A stretch of DNA of 64,000 bases from Streptomyces sp. R41 (GCF_041053055.1 NZ_CP163443.1:4633001-4697000), one strand, 5' to 3'; counted from the first letter of the stretch, positions 1 through 9,224 are shown. The notes: generated by a model from the sequence alone, not told the origin. Numbers and translations are program-made.

Positions 1-879
1 GCGAAGCCAGGTCCGGAAGTCCGGGCCCAGGTCTTCACGTTCGCACGCGAGTCTGACAATGGCACGCAGGTAGTCGCCACGGTCCCCGGTGTCATAGCGG
101 CGGCCCTTGAAGACGACGCCGTGCACGGGGCCGCCGACCTTCTCCTCGTCGGCGAGCTGCTGGAGGGCGTCGGTGAGCTGGATCTCACCACCGCGACCCG
201 GCTCGGTCTTGCGCAGTATGTCGAAGATGTGCGGGTCGAGGACGTAACGTCCGATGATCGCGTAGTTGCTGGGCGCGTCCGCGACGTCCGGCTTCTCGAC
301 CAGGCCCGTCACCTTGACCAGATCACCCTCGTCGGTGGCCTCGACGGCAGCACACCCGTAGAGGTGGATCTGCTCGGGTGCGACCTCCATGAGCGCGATG
401 ACGCTGCCGCCACGCTGCTCCTGGACCTCGACCATGCGGGCGAGCAGGGGGTCGCGCGGGTCGATCAGGTCGTCACCGAGGAGCACGGCGAAGGGCTCGT
501 GACCGACGTGCGGGGCGGCGCACAGGACGGCGTGGCCGAGGCCCTTGGGGTCGCCCTGGCGCACGTAGTGCATGGTGGCGAGGTCGCTGGACTCCTGGAC
601 CTTGGCGAGCCGGTCGGCGTCGCCCTTCTTCTGGAGCGCCGACTCGAGCTCGTAGTTGCGGTCGAAGTGGTCCTCGAGGGGGCGCTTGTTGCGGCCCGTG
701 ATCATCAGGACGTCGTCAAGACCCGCCGACACGGCCTCTTCGACCACGTACTGGATCGCCGGCTTGTCGACGACCGGCAGCATCTCCTTGGGAGTGGCTT
801 TGGTGGCCGGCAGGAACCGGGTGCCGAGCCCTGCTGCGGGAATGACAGCCTTGCTGATCCTGGGGTGTGACTCAGTCAT
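1..879 (-). CDS. galU: UTP-glucose-1-phosphate uridylyltransferase (3' end outside window)
   Basis: Makes UDP-glucose from UTP and glucose-1-phosphate in the cytoplasm. Reading leftwards from an ATG at 879, the product starts MTESHPRISKAVIPAAG and continues into LGTRFLPATKATPKEMLPV, the nucleotidyltransferase signature of the GalU family. Later motifs GDDLIDP, LVEKP and GRYVLDPHIF are also as in GalU. 293 codons are visible with no stop, and the family is about 300 residues, so only a few C-terminal residues are missing. It is divergent from the 5-formyl-THF cyclo-ligase gene. No strong Shine-Dalgarno sequence is seen before the ATG. The identification is secure. Confidence 0.95.
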   Translation of the reverse strand, partial: MTESHPRISKAVIPAAGLGTRFLPATKATPKEMLPVVDKPAIQYVVEEAVSAGLDDVLMITGRNKRPLEDHFDRNYELESALQKKGDADRLAKVQESSDLATMHYVRQGDPKGLGHAVLCAAPHVGHEPFAVLLGDDLIDPRDPLLARMVEVQEQRGGSVIALMEVAPEQIHLYGCAAVEATDEGDLVKVTGLVEKPDVADAPSNYAIIGRYVLDPHIFDILRKTEPGRGGEIQLTDALQQLADEEKVGGPVHGVVFKGRRYDTGDRGDYLRAIVRLACEREDLGPDFRTWLR

Positions 880-931
880 GCCCGCAACCATAACCGGTGG
901 CTATGTGCGGAATCTGAGGCTCCGGTTAATT

Positions 932-947
932 CGCTCTCATATGAGCG
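932..947. promoter_or_regulatory. Inverted repeat between galU and the cyclo-ligase gene
   Basis: CGCTC-N6-GAGCG lies in the 94-bp divergent promoter region. It could be an operator for either gene, but no regulator is identifiable. The short arms make chance possible. Confidence 0.25.
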
Positions 948-973
948 CATTAGGAAGGATACGGGAGCAACCT

Positions 974-1588
974 GTGAGTCACCTCGGACGTGAACCGGAG
1001 TCTGGCAAGCGAATGTTGCGACGAGGATTCCTCTCGGTGAGAAAAGGGTTGACGGCCGATGACGTGCAGAAAACGGCCGAGGCCCTGGCCGCCCGCGCCC
1101 TGGAGCTGCCCGAGCTGGCGCACGCGCGCACCGTGGCGGCGTACGTCTCCGTGGGGAGCGAGCCCGGCACCCTCGCGCTCCTGGACGCCCTTTACGCGCG
1201 GGGCGTGCGCGTGCTGCTGCCGGTCCTGATGGCGGACAACGACCTGGACTGGGGGGCGTACACCGGGGAGGGCTCCCTCGTACGGGTCCAACACGGCGGA
1301 AAGATGGCGCTCTTGGAGCCCGCGGGCGAGCGGCTGGGACCGGAGGCCGTCCAGGACGCCGACGTCGTCCTGCTGCCCGGTCTCGCCGTCGACGCGCGCG
1401 GTATGCGTCTGGGACGCGGTGGGGGCTCCTACGACCGCGTACTGGCCCGCCTGGAGCGCACGGGGGCCGATCCCGCGCTGGTGGTGCTCCTGTACGACGC
1501 CGAGGTCGTCGAGCGGGTGCCCGAGGAACCCCACGACCGCCCCGTCCACGCGGTGGTGACCCCCTCCGGCGTGCGCCGCTTCCGCTGA
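974..1588 (+). CDS. 5-formyltetrahydrofolate cyclo-ligase
   Basis: ATP-dependent conversion of 5-formyl-THF to 5,10-methenyl-THF in one-carbon metabolism. The 204-residue product has the family's glycine-rich ATP/folate loop GMRLGRGGGSYDR near residues 146-158, preceded by LLPGLAVD. The start is taken as GTG 974, which has GGGAG six bases upstream; an upstream ATG at 941 would add 11 residues but has no better ribosome site. It is divergent from galU and convergent with the penicillin-acylase-like gene, with a perfect hairpin between them. Length and motifs are normal for the family. Confidence 0.92.
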   Translation: MSHLGREPESGKRMLRRGFLSVRKGLTADDVQKTAEALAARALELPELAHARTVAAYVSVGSEPGTLALLDALYARGVRVLLPVLMADNDLDWGAYTGEGSLVRVQHGGKMALLEPAGERLGPEAVQDADVVLLPGLAVDARGMRLGRGGGSYDRVLARLERTGADPALVVLLYDAEVVERVPEEPHDRPVHAVVTPSGVRRFR

Positions 1589-1603
1589 CACCCCCGCCGA
1601 CGT

Positions 1604-1639
1604 GAAGTGGCCCTCCACGCGCGCGTGGAGGGCCACTTC
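1604..1639. terminator. Bidirectional terminator-like perfect palindrome
   Basis: Two 18-base arms are perfectly complementary with no spacer (GAAGTGGCCCTCCACGCG and its complement). It sits between two converging genes, 15 bp after the cyclo-ligase stop and 16 bp after the acylase stop, so it probably ends both transcripts. Confidence 0.75.
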
Positions 1640-1655
1640 GATTCCGTACCGACCG

Positions 1656-4415
1656 TCAGGGCTTCAGGACCAGCGTGTCGCTCGTCTTCTTGTCGACGGC
1701 CTTCTCCGAGAAGGCCCAGGGCAGCAGTTCGCCCTTGGCCCACTTGTCCGTCTGGTCGGTGTAGTGGGCGCTGTAGGCGTGCCCGGAGGCGCCGGAGAGG
1801 TTGATCCACTTGGACTTGTCGAGGTCCCCGAGGTTCACGACCATCCGCATCGACGGCACCCAGACGACGCCGTAGCCGCCCGCCGCGTTCCAGCCGGTCG
1901 CGTTGACCGTCGCCTCGCCGCCGCTGAGCTTCCAGGGGCCGCGGTTGAGCATGTACTTCAGGAACGCGGGACCGTCGGTGCCCAGGGTCTGGTTCTTCAG
2001 GAACAGGCGGTGCAGCCGGCCCCAGCTCCAGGTGTCGATGTCCTTGCCGAGCTTCGCCGTCAGCTCCCAGCGGGCGTCCTTCAGGGCCCGCGCGAACAGC
2101 TCGTCACGGGTGTCGGTCGCCTTGTCGAGGCGCGTCTTGGGCGACTTCCACCAGTCGTTGTTCTCATCGTCGATGATCTTGCGGACGACCTCGAACCAGC
2201 GGTCGCCGCCGTCCGGCTGCGCCTGATCCGCGTCGCGCTGACCGCACTCGCGGACCGACTGGTCCTCGTCCGCGGGACCGGTGGTGTCGACGGGGTCGAC
2301 CCACAGGCACTGGCCCTTGACCCGCAGCTCCTTGGGCAGCTTGTTGCCGAAGGCGAGCTTGAGGATGTTGCGCCAGGTCGCGTTGAAGTACGCCGCCGCC
2401 GCGGAGTCGGCGTCCTGGGTGTAGTCCCAGCCTTCGAGGAGCTTCTGCGCCTCGCGGACGTTCTTGTCGGCGACGTCGATCTTGAGCAGCTTGGGCACGA
2501 TCAGCTTGGCGATCTCGCTGCTGTTGTCGAGCTGCATCTGGCGCATGTCGTCGGTCGAGATCTTGCCGCCGCCGCCGATCTTCGTCTCGATCAGATCGGA
2601 GATCCGCTGGCTGCGCGTGCCGTAGCCCCAGTCCGTGGTGAGCGTGTAGGGGTACTTGTCCGGGTCGACGACGGCCTGGTTGGCGGTCACGATGTAGCCG
2701 CGGTCCGGGTTGTACTCGTTGGGCAGCTCGGCCTGCTTGATGTAGCCGGTCCAGTTGTACTTGGAGTCCCAGCCCGGCGACGGGAGCGAGCCGTTGCCCT
2801 CGCCGCGGATCGGGATCCTGCCGGGCAGCGTGTAGCCGATGTTGCCCTTGGTGTCGGCGTAGACCAGGTTCTGCGAGGGCACGTCGAAGGACGCGGACGC
2901 CTTGCGGAACCCGGCCCAGTCCGACGCCTTGTCCATCTCGAAGACGGCGTCCATGGAGTTGCCGGGGTCCAGCGCGGTCCACCGCAGCGAGATGCCGTAG
3001 CCGTCGCCGCGGTCGGGCGCCGCGGGGTCGACGGTGGCCTTCTTGCCGACCTTGACGAGTTCGTCGTCGCGGTCGGACAACAGGGGCCCGCTGTTCGTCT
3101 CCCGGACGACGATCTTCTTGGAGGCGGCACCCGCGACCTTGATCGTCTCCTTGCGGGTCGTGAAGGGCAGCACCTTGTCGCCGTACTGGTAGCCGTCGCC
3201 GGTGAGCTTCTCCAGGTAGAGGTCGGTGACGTCGACCCCGGAGTTGGTCATGCCCCAGGCGATGTCCTTGTTGTGGCCGATGACCACACCGGGCATGCCC
3301 GCGAAGGTGTAGCCGGAGACGTCGTACTGGCACTTACTGGAGACGCTCGTGCAGTGCAGGCCCATCTGGTACCAGACCGACGGCAGCGAGGGCGACAGGT
3401 GCGGGTCGTTGGCCAGCAGGGGCTTGCCGGTGATGGTGTGCTTGCCGTCGACGACCCAGGAGTTGGAGCCGATGCCGTTGCCGTTCACGCCGACAGCGGT
3501 GGGCACGTCGTCGAGGACGTTGTAGAGCCCCGACAGCTGGCTCTGCAGGTCGGAGCCTGACGGCGCGGCGGCGTTGTTCGTGAGCCCGGTGCCCGCCGTG
3601 GAGGTCGAGGAGGCCGTGCCGGAGTTCTTCGGGACGTACGACTTGGTGATGCTGTCGTACGCGCCGTCCTGGACGATCGTCTTGTTCCGGCTGTACGGAT
3701 AGTCCGGATACAGGTCGGCGATCTGCTTCGGGCCGAGGCGGCTCGTCATCAAGGAGCGGTCGATCTCTTCCTGCATGTTGCCGCGCAGGTCCCAGGCCAT
3801 CGCCTTGAGCCAGGCCACCGAGTCGACCGGGGTCCACTCCTGGGGCTTGTAGTCGTTGGTGAAACCAAGGGCCGCGTACTCCAGGGAGATGTCCTTGCCG
3901 TCCTTGCCCTTCAGGTAGGCGTTGACTCCCTTGGCGTACGCCTGGAGGTACTTCTTCGTGGAGGCCGACAGCTTGGTGTCGTACTCCTCCTTCGCGACGC
4001 GGTCCCAGCCCAGGGTGCGCAGGAACTCGTCGTTCTTGACCTGGCTCTTGCCGAACATCTCTGAGAGCCGGCCCGAGGTCATGTGGCGGCGCACATCCAT
4101 CTCGTAGAACCGGTCCTGCGCCTGGACGAAGCCCTGCGCCATGAACAGGTCCTCGTCGGAGGAGGCGTAGATCTGCGGGATGCCGTAGCCGTCGCGCTTC
4201 ACGTCGACGGGGCCCGACAGGCCGTCGAGCGTGATGGAGCCCTTGGTCTGCGGGAAGGAGGCCCGCACGGTGCTGATGCTCCAGTACGCGCCGAAGGCGA
4301 CGCCTCCGATGATGGCAAGAACCAGGACGATCAAGAACAGTCGGGCTTTGCGCCCCTTCTTCCTGCCGGACTTGCCGGGCTTTTGGCCGGAAGAGGCGGT
4401 GGTGTTGGGGGGCAT
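1656..4415 (-). CDS. Penicillin acylase family protein (Ntn hydrolase), membrane-anchored
   Basis: Predicted amidohydrolase acting outside the membrane, perhaps on acyl-homoserine lactones, penicillins or peptides; the substrate cannot be told from sequence. The product is 919 residues from ATG 4415 (AAGGA about nine bases upstream). The N-terminus is basic (GRKKGRKAR) and is followed by one hydrophobic segment, residues 26-45. The conserved VDVKRDGYGIPQIYA motif of the alpha chain follows. The beta chain should start at Ser317 in GIGSNSWVV, the nucleophile released by self-cleavage in this family, followed by GKPLLANDPHL. Length fits the precursor. It is divergent from the antiporter gene, with about 255 bp between them. 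Confidence 0.9.
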   Translation of the reverse strand: MPPNTTASSGQKPGKSGRKKGRKARLFLIVLVLAIIGGVAFGAYWSISTVRASFPQTKGSITLDGLSGPVDVKRDGYGIPQIYASSDEDLFMAQGFVQAQDRFYEMDVRRHMTSGRLSEMFGKSQVKNDEFLRTLGWDRVAKEEYDTKLSASTKKYLQAYAKGVNAYLKGKDGKDISLEYAALGFTNDYKPQEWTPVDSVAWLKAMAWDLRGNMQEEIDRSLMTSRLGPKQIADLYPDYPYSRNKTIVQDGAYDSITKSYVPKNSGTASSTSTAGTGLTNNAAAPSGSDLQSQLSGLYNVLDDVPTAVGVNGNGIGSNSWVVDGKHTITGKPLLANDPHLSPSLPSVWYQMGLHCTSVSSKCQYDVSGYTFAGMPGVVIGHNKDIAWGMTNSGVDVTDLYLEKLTGDGYQYGDKVLPFTTRKETIKVAGAASKKIVVRETNSGPLLSDRDDELVKVGKKATVDPAAPDRGDGYGISLRWTALDPGNSMDAVFEMDKASDWAGFRKASASFDVPSQNLVYADTKGNIGYTLPGRIPIRGEGNGSLPSPGWDSKYNWTGYIKQAELPNEYNPDRGYIVTANQAVVDPDKYPYTLTTDWGYGTRSQRISDLIETKIGGGGKISTDDMRQMQLDNSSEIAKLIVPKLLKIDVADKNVREAQKLLEGWDYTQDADSAAAAYFNATWRNILKLAFGNKLPKELRVKGQCLWVDPVDTTGPADEDQSVRECGQRDADQAQPDGGDRWFEVVRKIIDDENNDWWKSPKTRLDKATDTRDELFARALKDARWELTAKLGKDIDTWSWGRLHRLFLKNQTLGTDGPAFLKYMLNRGPWKLSGGEATVNATGWNAAGGYGVVWVPSMRMVVNLGDLDKSKWINLSGASGHAYSAHYTDQTDKWAKGELLPWAFSEKAVDKKTSDTLVLKP

Positions 4416-4670
4416 CGCTGTCCTTGCTGTCCTAACGCGAGCGGCAGGCGGTCCTGGAGTGCTGGAGCAACCATAGGCGCAGGGCCTGCTGCGCCTTGAC
4501 GCGGAGTCGGGTACCCGAGCGCACGGGAGTTCGATCTTGCCCACTGGAGTGTCAAGAAAGCGTCAAGAGTTAGGTAAGGTAACGAAGTACTTGGACTGAC
4601 ATACCAACGTCCGGCGTTCGGATCGACGTGTTCGGATCCCGTGCCCGGATTGGCGAGAAGGGAACAGCCG

Positions 4671-6188
4671 CTGACTGTCCACCACCTCAACCAGCTCCTG
4701 CTCGTGTGCTCGCTCGTCCTGCTCGTCGCGGTGGCAGCGGTTCGGATCTCTTCGCGCAGCGGGCTCCCCAGCCTGCTCGTATACCTGGGTATCGGCGTCG
4801 CGATGGGCCAGGACGGGATCGGCGACATCCACTTCAACAATGCCGAGCTGACCCAGGTCATCGGGTACGCGGCCCTGGTCGTGATCCTGGCCGAGGGCGG
4901 CCTCGGCACGAAGTGGAAGGAGATCGGGCCGGCGCTTCCGGCCGCCTCCTCACTGGCGCTGGTCGGTGTCTCGGTGAGCGTCGGCATCACGGCCACGGGC
5001 GCGCACTACCTGATCGGGCTGGAGTGGCGGCAAGCGCTCATCATCGGAGCGGTGGTGTCCTCGACGGACGCGGCGGCGGTCTTCTCGGTCCTGCGGAAAA
5101 TCCCCCTCCCCGCGCGCGTGACGGGTGTCCTGGAGGCCGAGTCGGGCTTCAACGACGCTCCGGTGGTCATCCTCGTCGTCGCGTTCTCCACAGCGGGCCC
5201 GGTCGAGCACTGGTACGCGCTGCTGGGCGAGATAGCGCTCGAGCTGGCCATCGGCGCCGCCATCGGCCTCGCGGTGGGCTGGCTCGGCGCCTACGGGCTG
5301 CGGCATGTGGCGCTGCCCGCCTCCGGCCTCTACCCGATCGCCGTGATGGCGATCGCGGTCGTCGCCTACGCCGCCGGGGCGCTCGCCCACGGCAGCGGCT
5401 TCCTCGCCGTGTATCTCGCCTCGATGCTGCTCGGCAACGCCAAGCTGCCGCACTGGCCCGCCACACGCGGCTTCGCCGAAGGTCTCGGCTGGATCGCCCA
5501 GATCGGCATGTTCGTCCTGCTCGGTCTGCTGGTCACGCCGCACGAGATAGGCGACGACATCTGGCCCGCCCTCGCCATCGGCCTGGTGCTGACGATGGTG
5601 GCGCGGCCGCTGAGCGTCGTCGTGAGCCTGCTGCCGTTCCGCATACCGTGGCAGGAGCAGACGCTGATGTCCTGGGCGGGGCTGCGCGGCGCCGTCCCCA
5701 TCATCCTGGCGACGATCCCGATGGTGAGCGGCGTCCCGGAAAGCCGCCGGATCTTCAACATCGTCTTCGTCCTGGTCGTCGCCTACACCCTGATCCAGGG
5801 GCCCACACTGCCGTGGCTGGCCCGCACACTGCGCCTGGGCGAGTCCCCGGGTGCCGCCGACCTCGGCATCGAATCGGCGCCCCTGGAGCGGCTGCGCGGC
5901 CATCTGCTGTCCGTCGCGATCCCCGACGAGTCGCGCATGCACGGCGTCGAGGTGGGTGAGCTGCGGCTGCCCGCAGGAGCCGCCGTCACGCTCGTCGTGC
6001 GCGAGGGGAAGTCCTTCGTGCCGCTGCCGACGACCGTGCTGCGGCGCGGCGACGAGCTGCTCGTGGTGGCCACCGATCCGGTCCGGGACGCGGCCGAGAA
6101 GCGGCTCCGCGCGGTGGGCCACGGCGGCAAGCTGGCCGGCTGGCTGGGAACACCGGGCGACGGAACGGGACAGCAAACGGGACATTAA
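4671..6188 (+). CDS. CPA1-type potassium/proton antiporter with RCK_C domain
   Basis: Membrane cation/proton exchanger. The product has about twelve hydrophobic segments (NhaP-like, with ESGFNDAPVVILV and SWAGLRGAVPIILAT motifs typical of CPA1 exchangers), then a cytosolic TrkA_C/RCK_C domain over roughly the last 100 residues (MHGVEVGELRLPAGA, RRGDELLVVA) that probably senses a ligand. The start is uncertain: GTG 4641 and TTG 4650 are in frame, but the best Shine-Dalgarno, AGAAGGGA at 4656-4663, points to CTG 4671 and would give 505 residues starting TVHHLNQLL, where homologues begin. Confidence 0.9.
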   Translation: MTVHHLNQLLLVCSLVLLVAVAAVRISSRSGLPSLLVYLGIGVAMGQDGIGDIHFNNAELTQVIGYAALVVILAEGGLGTKWKEIGPALPAASSLALVGVSVSVGITATGAHYLIGLEWRQALIIGAVVSSTDAAAVFSVLRKIPLPARVTGVLEAESGFNDAPVVILVVAFSTAGPVEHWYALLGEIALELAIGAAIGLAVGWLGAYGLRHVALPASGLYPIAVMAIAVVAYAAGALAHGSGFLAVYLASMLLGNAKLPHWPATRGFAEGLGWIAQIGMFVLLGLLVTPHEIGDDIWPALAIGLVLTMVARPLSVVVSLLPFRIPWQEQTLMSWAGLRGAVPIILATIPMVSGVPESRRIFNIVFVLVVAYTLIQGPTLPWLARTLRLGESPGAADLGIESAPLERLRGHLLSVAIPDESRMHGVEVGELRLPAGAAVTLVVREGKSFVPLPTTVLRRGDELLVVATDPVRDAAEKRLRAVGHGGKLAGWLGTPGDGTGQQTGH

Positions 6189-6198
6189 GGAGCGATGG

Positions 6199-6216
6199 GC
6201 ATTCGCAGGCGAATGC
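6199..6216. promoter_or_regulatory. Perfect inverted repeat downstream of the antiporter gene
   Basis: GCATTCGC-AG-GCGAATGC begins 11 bases after the antiporter stop and about 220 bp before the MFS start. It may be a short terminator or an operator. No T-run follows. Confidence 0.35.
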
Positions 6217-6439
6217 TGCCATGGTGCTCGTTTTCACAGGCGCCGACGCTTCCATCCCTGTACGATGAAGGCACACCTTGATCGAACCAACTCTGCCTGA
6301 CGCAGAGCTGGCGCGACCGTATGGCGGCCGTGAAGCCCTCCCCGCAGTGGGCTCCGGTATCTACCGCAGTTCCGCGCAAGAGGACAGCTCTCGGCGCCCC
6401 CGCACGGGCGCGCTACCAGGCGGCAGAAAGGCACGGGCC

Positions 6440-7702
6440 GTGGCATCCACGGTCACCTCCCGCCCTGGGTACGGACAGCTGCTGCGCACACGCGGCGCCT
6501 GGACCTTCCTGCTTCCCGGCTTCGCCGCACGCCAGCCGTTCGCGATGCTGACCATCTCCATCGTGCTGCTCGTGCAGCACACCACCGGCTCGTACGGAGC
6601 TGCCGGCGCCGTCGCCGCCGTAACCGGTGTCTCCATGGCGCTGTTCGCGCCCTTCACGGGGCGTCTCGCCGACCGCCACGGGCAGCGGGCCGTCCTGCTG
6701 CCCGGCGTCCTGGTGCACGCCCTGTCCGGCCTCTCCTTGACGGCGCTCGCGCTGACCGACGCCCCCTTGTGGGCGCTTTTCGTCGCCGCCGTGCCGACCG
6801 GCGCCTCGGTGCCGCAGGTCGGCCCCATGGTGCGTGCCCGCTGGGGCGTGAAGCTGCAGGGCTCGCCCCTGATGACCACCGCGGCGGCCTTCGAGTCCGT
6901 CACGGACGAGCTGACCTTCGTGTTCGGCCCGCTGCTCGCCACGGCGCTGTGCACGGCCGTGGACCCGTCCGCGGGTCTGCTCACCGAGGCCGCGCTGACC
7001 CTGATCGGCGGTCTCCTCTTCGCCGCGCAGAAGAGCACCCAGCCCACGGTCGCTCCCGCCGGGCACGCGCGCGTGCAGCACGGTTCCGCGCTGCGGATCC
7101 CCGGAGTGCGCGTTCTGATCGTCACCTTCCTGGGCATCGGCTCCGTCTTCGGCGGCATGCAGGTCTCCCTCGCCGCGTTCAGCGAATCGATCGGCGAGCC
7201 GGGCCTGAACGGCGTCCTGTACGGCATCTTCGCCGCGGGCAACATGCTCTCCGGCATCGTCTGCGGCGCCATCGCCTGGAAGGTGGCCCCGCAGCGACGG
7301 CTCGTCCTCGGGTACGCGGCCCTGGCGCTCGCCGCCTCCGGGCTGTGGGCCGCCCACTCCGTGATCGTGCTCGCCGGGATCGGCCTCCTGGTCGGCATGT
7401 GCATCGCTCCGGCCCTGATCACCGGCTACACCCTGGTCGAGGGCCTGGTCCCGCAGGCCGCCCGCACCGAGGCCTTCACCTGGCTGACCGGCGCGGTCGC
7501 GCTCGGCCAGGCGGCGGCCGTCACGGTGGCCGGACAGCTGGAGGACCGCCTCTGGGACGGTGCCGGTTTCCTGGTGCCGATGGCCGGTACGGGACTGGCT
7601 CTGGTGACGCTGCTGGCCCTGCGGTCACGGCTGGCGACGCGGGCCCCGAGCCGTACCGTCGCACGTGGCGTCGGTCACCGAGTGCCGGTGACAGTGGACT
7701 GA
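6440..7702 (+). CDS. MFS transporter
   Basis: Twelve-segment major facilitator, 420 residues, substrate unknown. The start is GTG 6440 with GAAAGG nine bases before it; upstream in-frame sequence is not hydrophobic and does not look coding. The MFS motif A region is GRLADRHGQRAVLLPG after segment 2. The central loop is short and segments 7-12 are clear. No regulator is adjacent. It may be an efflux permease like other drug/proton members of the family, but this is family-level inference. Confidence 0.85.
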   Translation: MASTVTSRPGYGQLLRTRGAWTFLLPGFAARQPFAMLTISIVLLVQHTTGSYGAAGAVAAVTGVSMALFAPFTGRLADRHGQRAVLLPGVLVHALSGLSLTALALTDAPLWALFVAAVPTGASVPQVGPMVRARWGVKLQGSPLMTTAAAFESVTDELTFVFGPLLATALCTAVDPSAGLLTEAALTLIGGLLFAAQKSTQPTVAPAGHARVQHGSALRIPGVRVLIVTFLGIGSVFGGMQVSLAAFSESIGEPGLNGVLYGIFAAGNMLSGIVCGAIAWKVAPQRRLVLGYAALALAASGLWAAHSVIVLAGIGLLVGMCIAPALITGYTLVEGLVPQAARTEAFTWLTGAVALGQAAAVTVAGQLEDRLWDGAGFLVPMAGTGLALVTLLALRSRLATRAPSRTVARGVGHRVPVTVD

Positions 7703-7732
7703 TCTCGCGGAATACGTCACTATGGACCGTCG

Positions 7733-7759
7733 TTAGCACTCATTGAGTGAGAGTGCCAG
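7733..7759. promoter_or_regulatory. CIRCE-like operator (HrcA-type) before fmdB-like gene
   Basis: TTAGCACTC-N9-GAGTGCCAG matches the CIRCE consensus TTAGCACTC-N9-GAGTGCTAA at 16 of 18 arm positions with the exact nine-base spacer. It ends where the AGGAGGA ribosome site of the next gene begins, so HrcA bound here would block transcription or its start. CIRCE normally controls groES/groEL. Confidence 0.75.
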
Positions 7760-7770
7760 GAGGAAGACAA

Positions 7771-8082
7771 GTGCCGACCTACCAGTACCAGTGCACCGAG
7801 TGCGGCGAGGGCCTCGAGGCGGTGCAGAAGTTCACCGACGATGCCCTGACCGAGTGCCCCAACTGCGATGGCCGCCTGAAGAAGGTGTTCTCGGCCGTCG
7901 GCATTGTCTTCAAGGGCTCCGGCTTCTACCGGAACGACAGCCGCGGCTCCTCGTCGAGCAGCTCGCCGGCGTCGTCGAAGCCGTCGACCTCTTCTGCGTC
8001 CTCGTCGTCGTCGACCTCCTCGTCGTCGTCCTCGGACTCGAAGTCGTCGGGCACCGGCTCGTCCAGCAGCTCCGCCGCGTAA
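7771..8082 (+). CDS. FmdB family zinc ribbon protein with poly-serine tail
   Basis: Small cytoplasmic protein of 103 residues. An N-terminal zinc ribbon has two CxxC pairs (YQYQCTECGEG and TECPNCDGRLKKVF), as in the FmdB/putative regulatory protein family. It is followed by VGIVFKGSGFYRND and a tail of about 50 residues that is almost all serine with some proline, threonine and lysine. GTG 7771 follows an excellent AGGAGGAAG ribosome site. A CIRCE-like operator overlaps its promoter region, suggesting heat or protein-folding control. The molecular function is unknown. Confidence 0.9.
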   Translation: MPTYQYQCTECGEGLEAVQKFTDDALTECPNCDGRLKKVFSAVGIVFKGSGFYRNDSRGSSSSSSPASSKPSTSSASSSSSTSSSSSSDSKSSGTGSSSSSAA

Positions 8083-8140
8083 GACTTCGTAAGGCTTGTC
8101 CTTGCACGCGCAGAGGCTTTCGTAGAGCCAGTCCTTACAG

Positions 8141-8168
8141 GACCCTGTCGTCGTCCGACGGCAGGGTC
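8141..8168 (+). terminator. Terminator-like hairpin after fmdB-like gene
   Basis: GACCCTGTCGTC-GTCC-GACGGCAGGGTC forms a 12-bp stem with one G-T wobble, followed by TT. It lies between fmdB and the phosphorylase gene, 35 bp before the latter's start. Confidence 0.6.
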
Positions 8169-8202
8169 TTCGGCGTTCCCCCGCCCGGCTAGGGTGCGGT
8201 CC

Positions 8203-9081
8203 ATGGCGAACACGGACAACGCACAGAGCCCGGACGGGGAGCAGGCGACAGCCCGGGCCGAGATCGGGGTCATCGGCGGCTCCGGCTTCTACTCCTTCCT
8301 CGACGACGTCACCGAGATACAGGTCGACACCCCCTACGGGCCGCCCAGCGACTCCCTCTTCCTCGGCGAGATCGCCGGGCGACGGGTCGCCTTCCTCCCC
8401 CGCCACGGCCGCGGCCACCATCTGCCGCCGCACCGCATCAACTACCGGGCCAACCTGTGGGCGCTGCGCTCTGTCGGCGCACGCCAGATCCTCGGGCCCT
8501 GCGCGGTGGGCGGGCTGCGGCCGGAGTACGGGCCGGGGACACTGCTCGTGCCGGACCAGGTGGTGGACCGTACGAAGTCGCGGACGCAGACGTACTTCGA
8601 CGGGATGCCGCTGCCGGACGGCACGGTGCCGAACGTGGTGCATGTGTCGCTGGCCGACCCCTACTGCCCCGTGGGGCGCAAGGTCGCCCTCGAAGCCGCG
8701 CGCGGGCGGGACTGGGAGCCGGTGGACGGCGGCACGCTCGTCGTGATCGAGGGGCCGCGGTTCTCCACCCGTGCCGAATCGCTCTGGCACCAGGCGCAGG
8801 GATGGTCGGTGGTGGGCATGACCGGCCATCCCGAGGCCGCGCTCGCCCGCGAACTGGAGCTCTGCTACACGTCGTTGAACCTCGTCACCGACCTCGACGC
8901 GGGCGCCGAGACCGGCGAGGGCGTCTCGCACGACGAGGTGTTCAAGGTGTTCGCGGCGAATGTGGACCGGCTGCGGGGCGTGCTCTTCGACGCGGTCGCG
9001 GGACTGCCGGCGAACGAGACGCGGGACTGTCTGTGCACGACGGCCCTGGGTGGGATGGATCCGGGGTTCACGCTGCCGTAG
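8203..9081 (+). CDS. mtnP: S-methyl-5'-thioadenosine phosphorylase
   Basis: Cleaves 5'-methylthioadenosine with phosphate to adenine and 5-methylthioribose-1-phosphate in methionine salvage. Motifs are GVIGGSGFYSF, FLPRHGRGHHLPPHRINYRAN (phosphate/ribose site), EGPRFSTRAES and GMTGHPEAALARELEL with LNLVTDLDAG, all typical of PNP/MTAP family 2. ATG 8203 has AGGGTG six bases upstream and gives 292 residues, a normal length. A GTG nine bases further up is in frame but would overlap the ribosome site. Confidence 0.93.
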   Translation: MANTDNAQSPDGEQATARAEIGVIGGSGFYSFLDDVTEIQVDTPYGPPSDSLFLGEIAGRRVAFLPRHGRGHHLPPHRINYRANLWALRSVGARQILGPCAVGGLRPEYGPGTLLVPDQVVDRTKSRTQTYFDGMPLPDGTVPNVVHVSLADPYCPVGRKVALEAARGRDWEPVDGGTLVVIEGPRFSTRAESLWHQAQGWSVVGMTGHPEAALARELELCYTSLNLVTDLDAGAETGEGVSHDEVFKVFAANVDRLRGVLFDAVAGLPANETRDCLCTTALGGMDPGFTLP

Positions 9082-9224
9082 GACCGCACGCGGGGAGCGG
9101 AACTTCCCGTTCGGGTGAGGGAGTTGTCCACAACCCGTCGGTGGTCCACGGGCTCCGACGGGCTTCGCCGCGAGGCCTCATCGTGGGATCGCAAGCCGAT
9201 CTCTCGTCGCAGGTGGTGGTCACC

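Noticed and set aside
1602..3560. A 652-codon open frame opposite the penicillin acylase gene
   Set aside because: It is the antisense frame of a well-supported gene, rich in Val/Arg/Leu/Gly with no motif; in DNA this GC-rich such frames stay open by codon bias.
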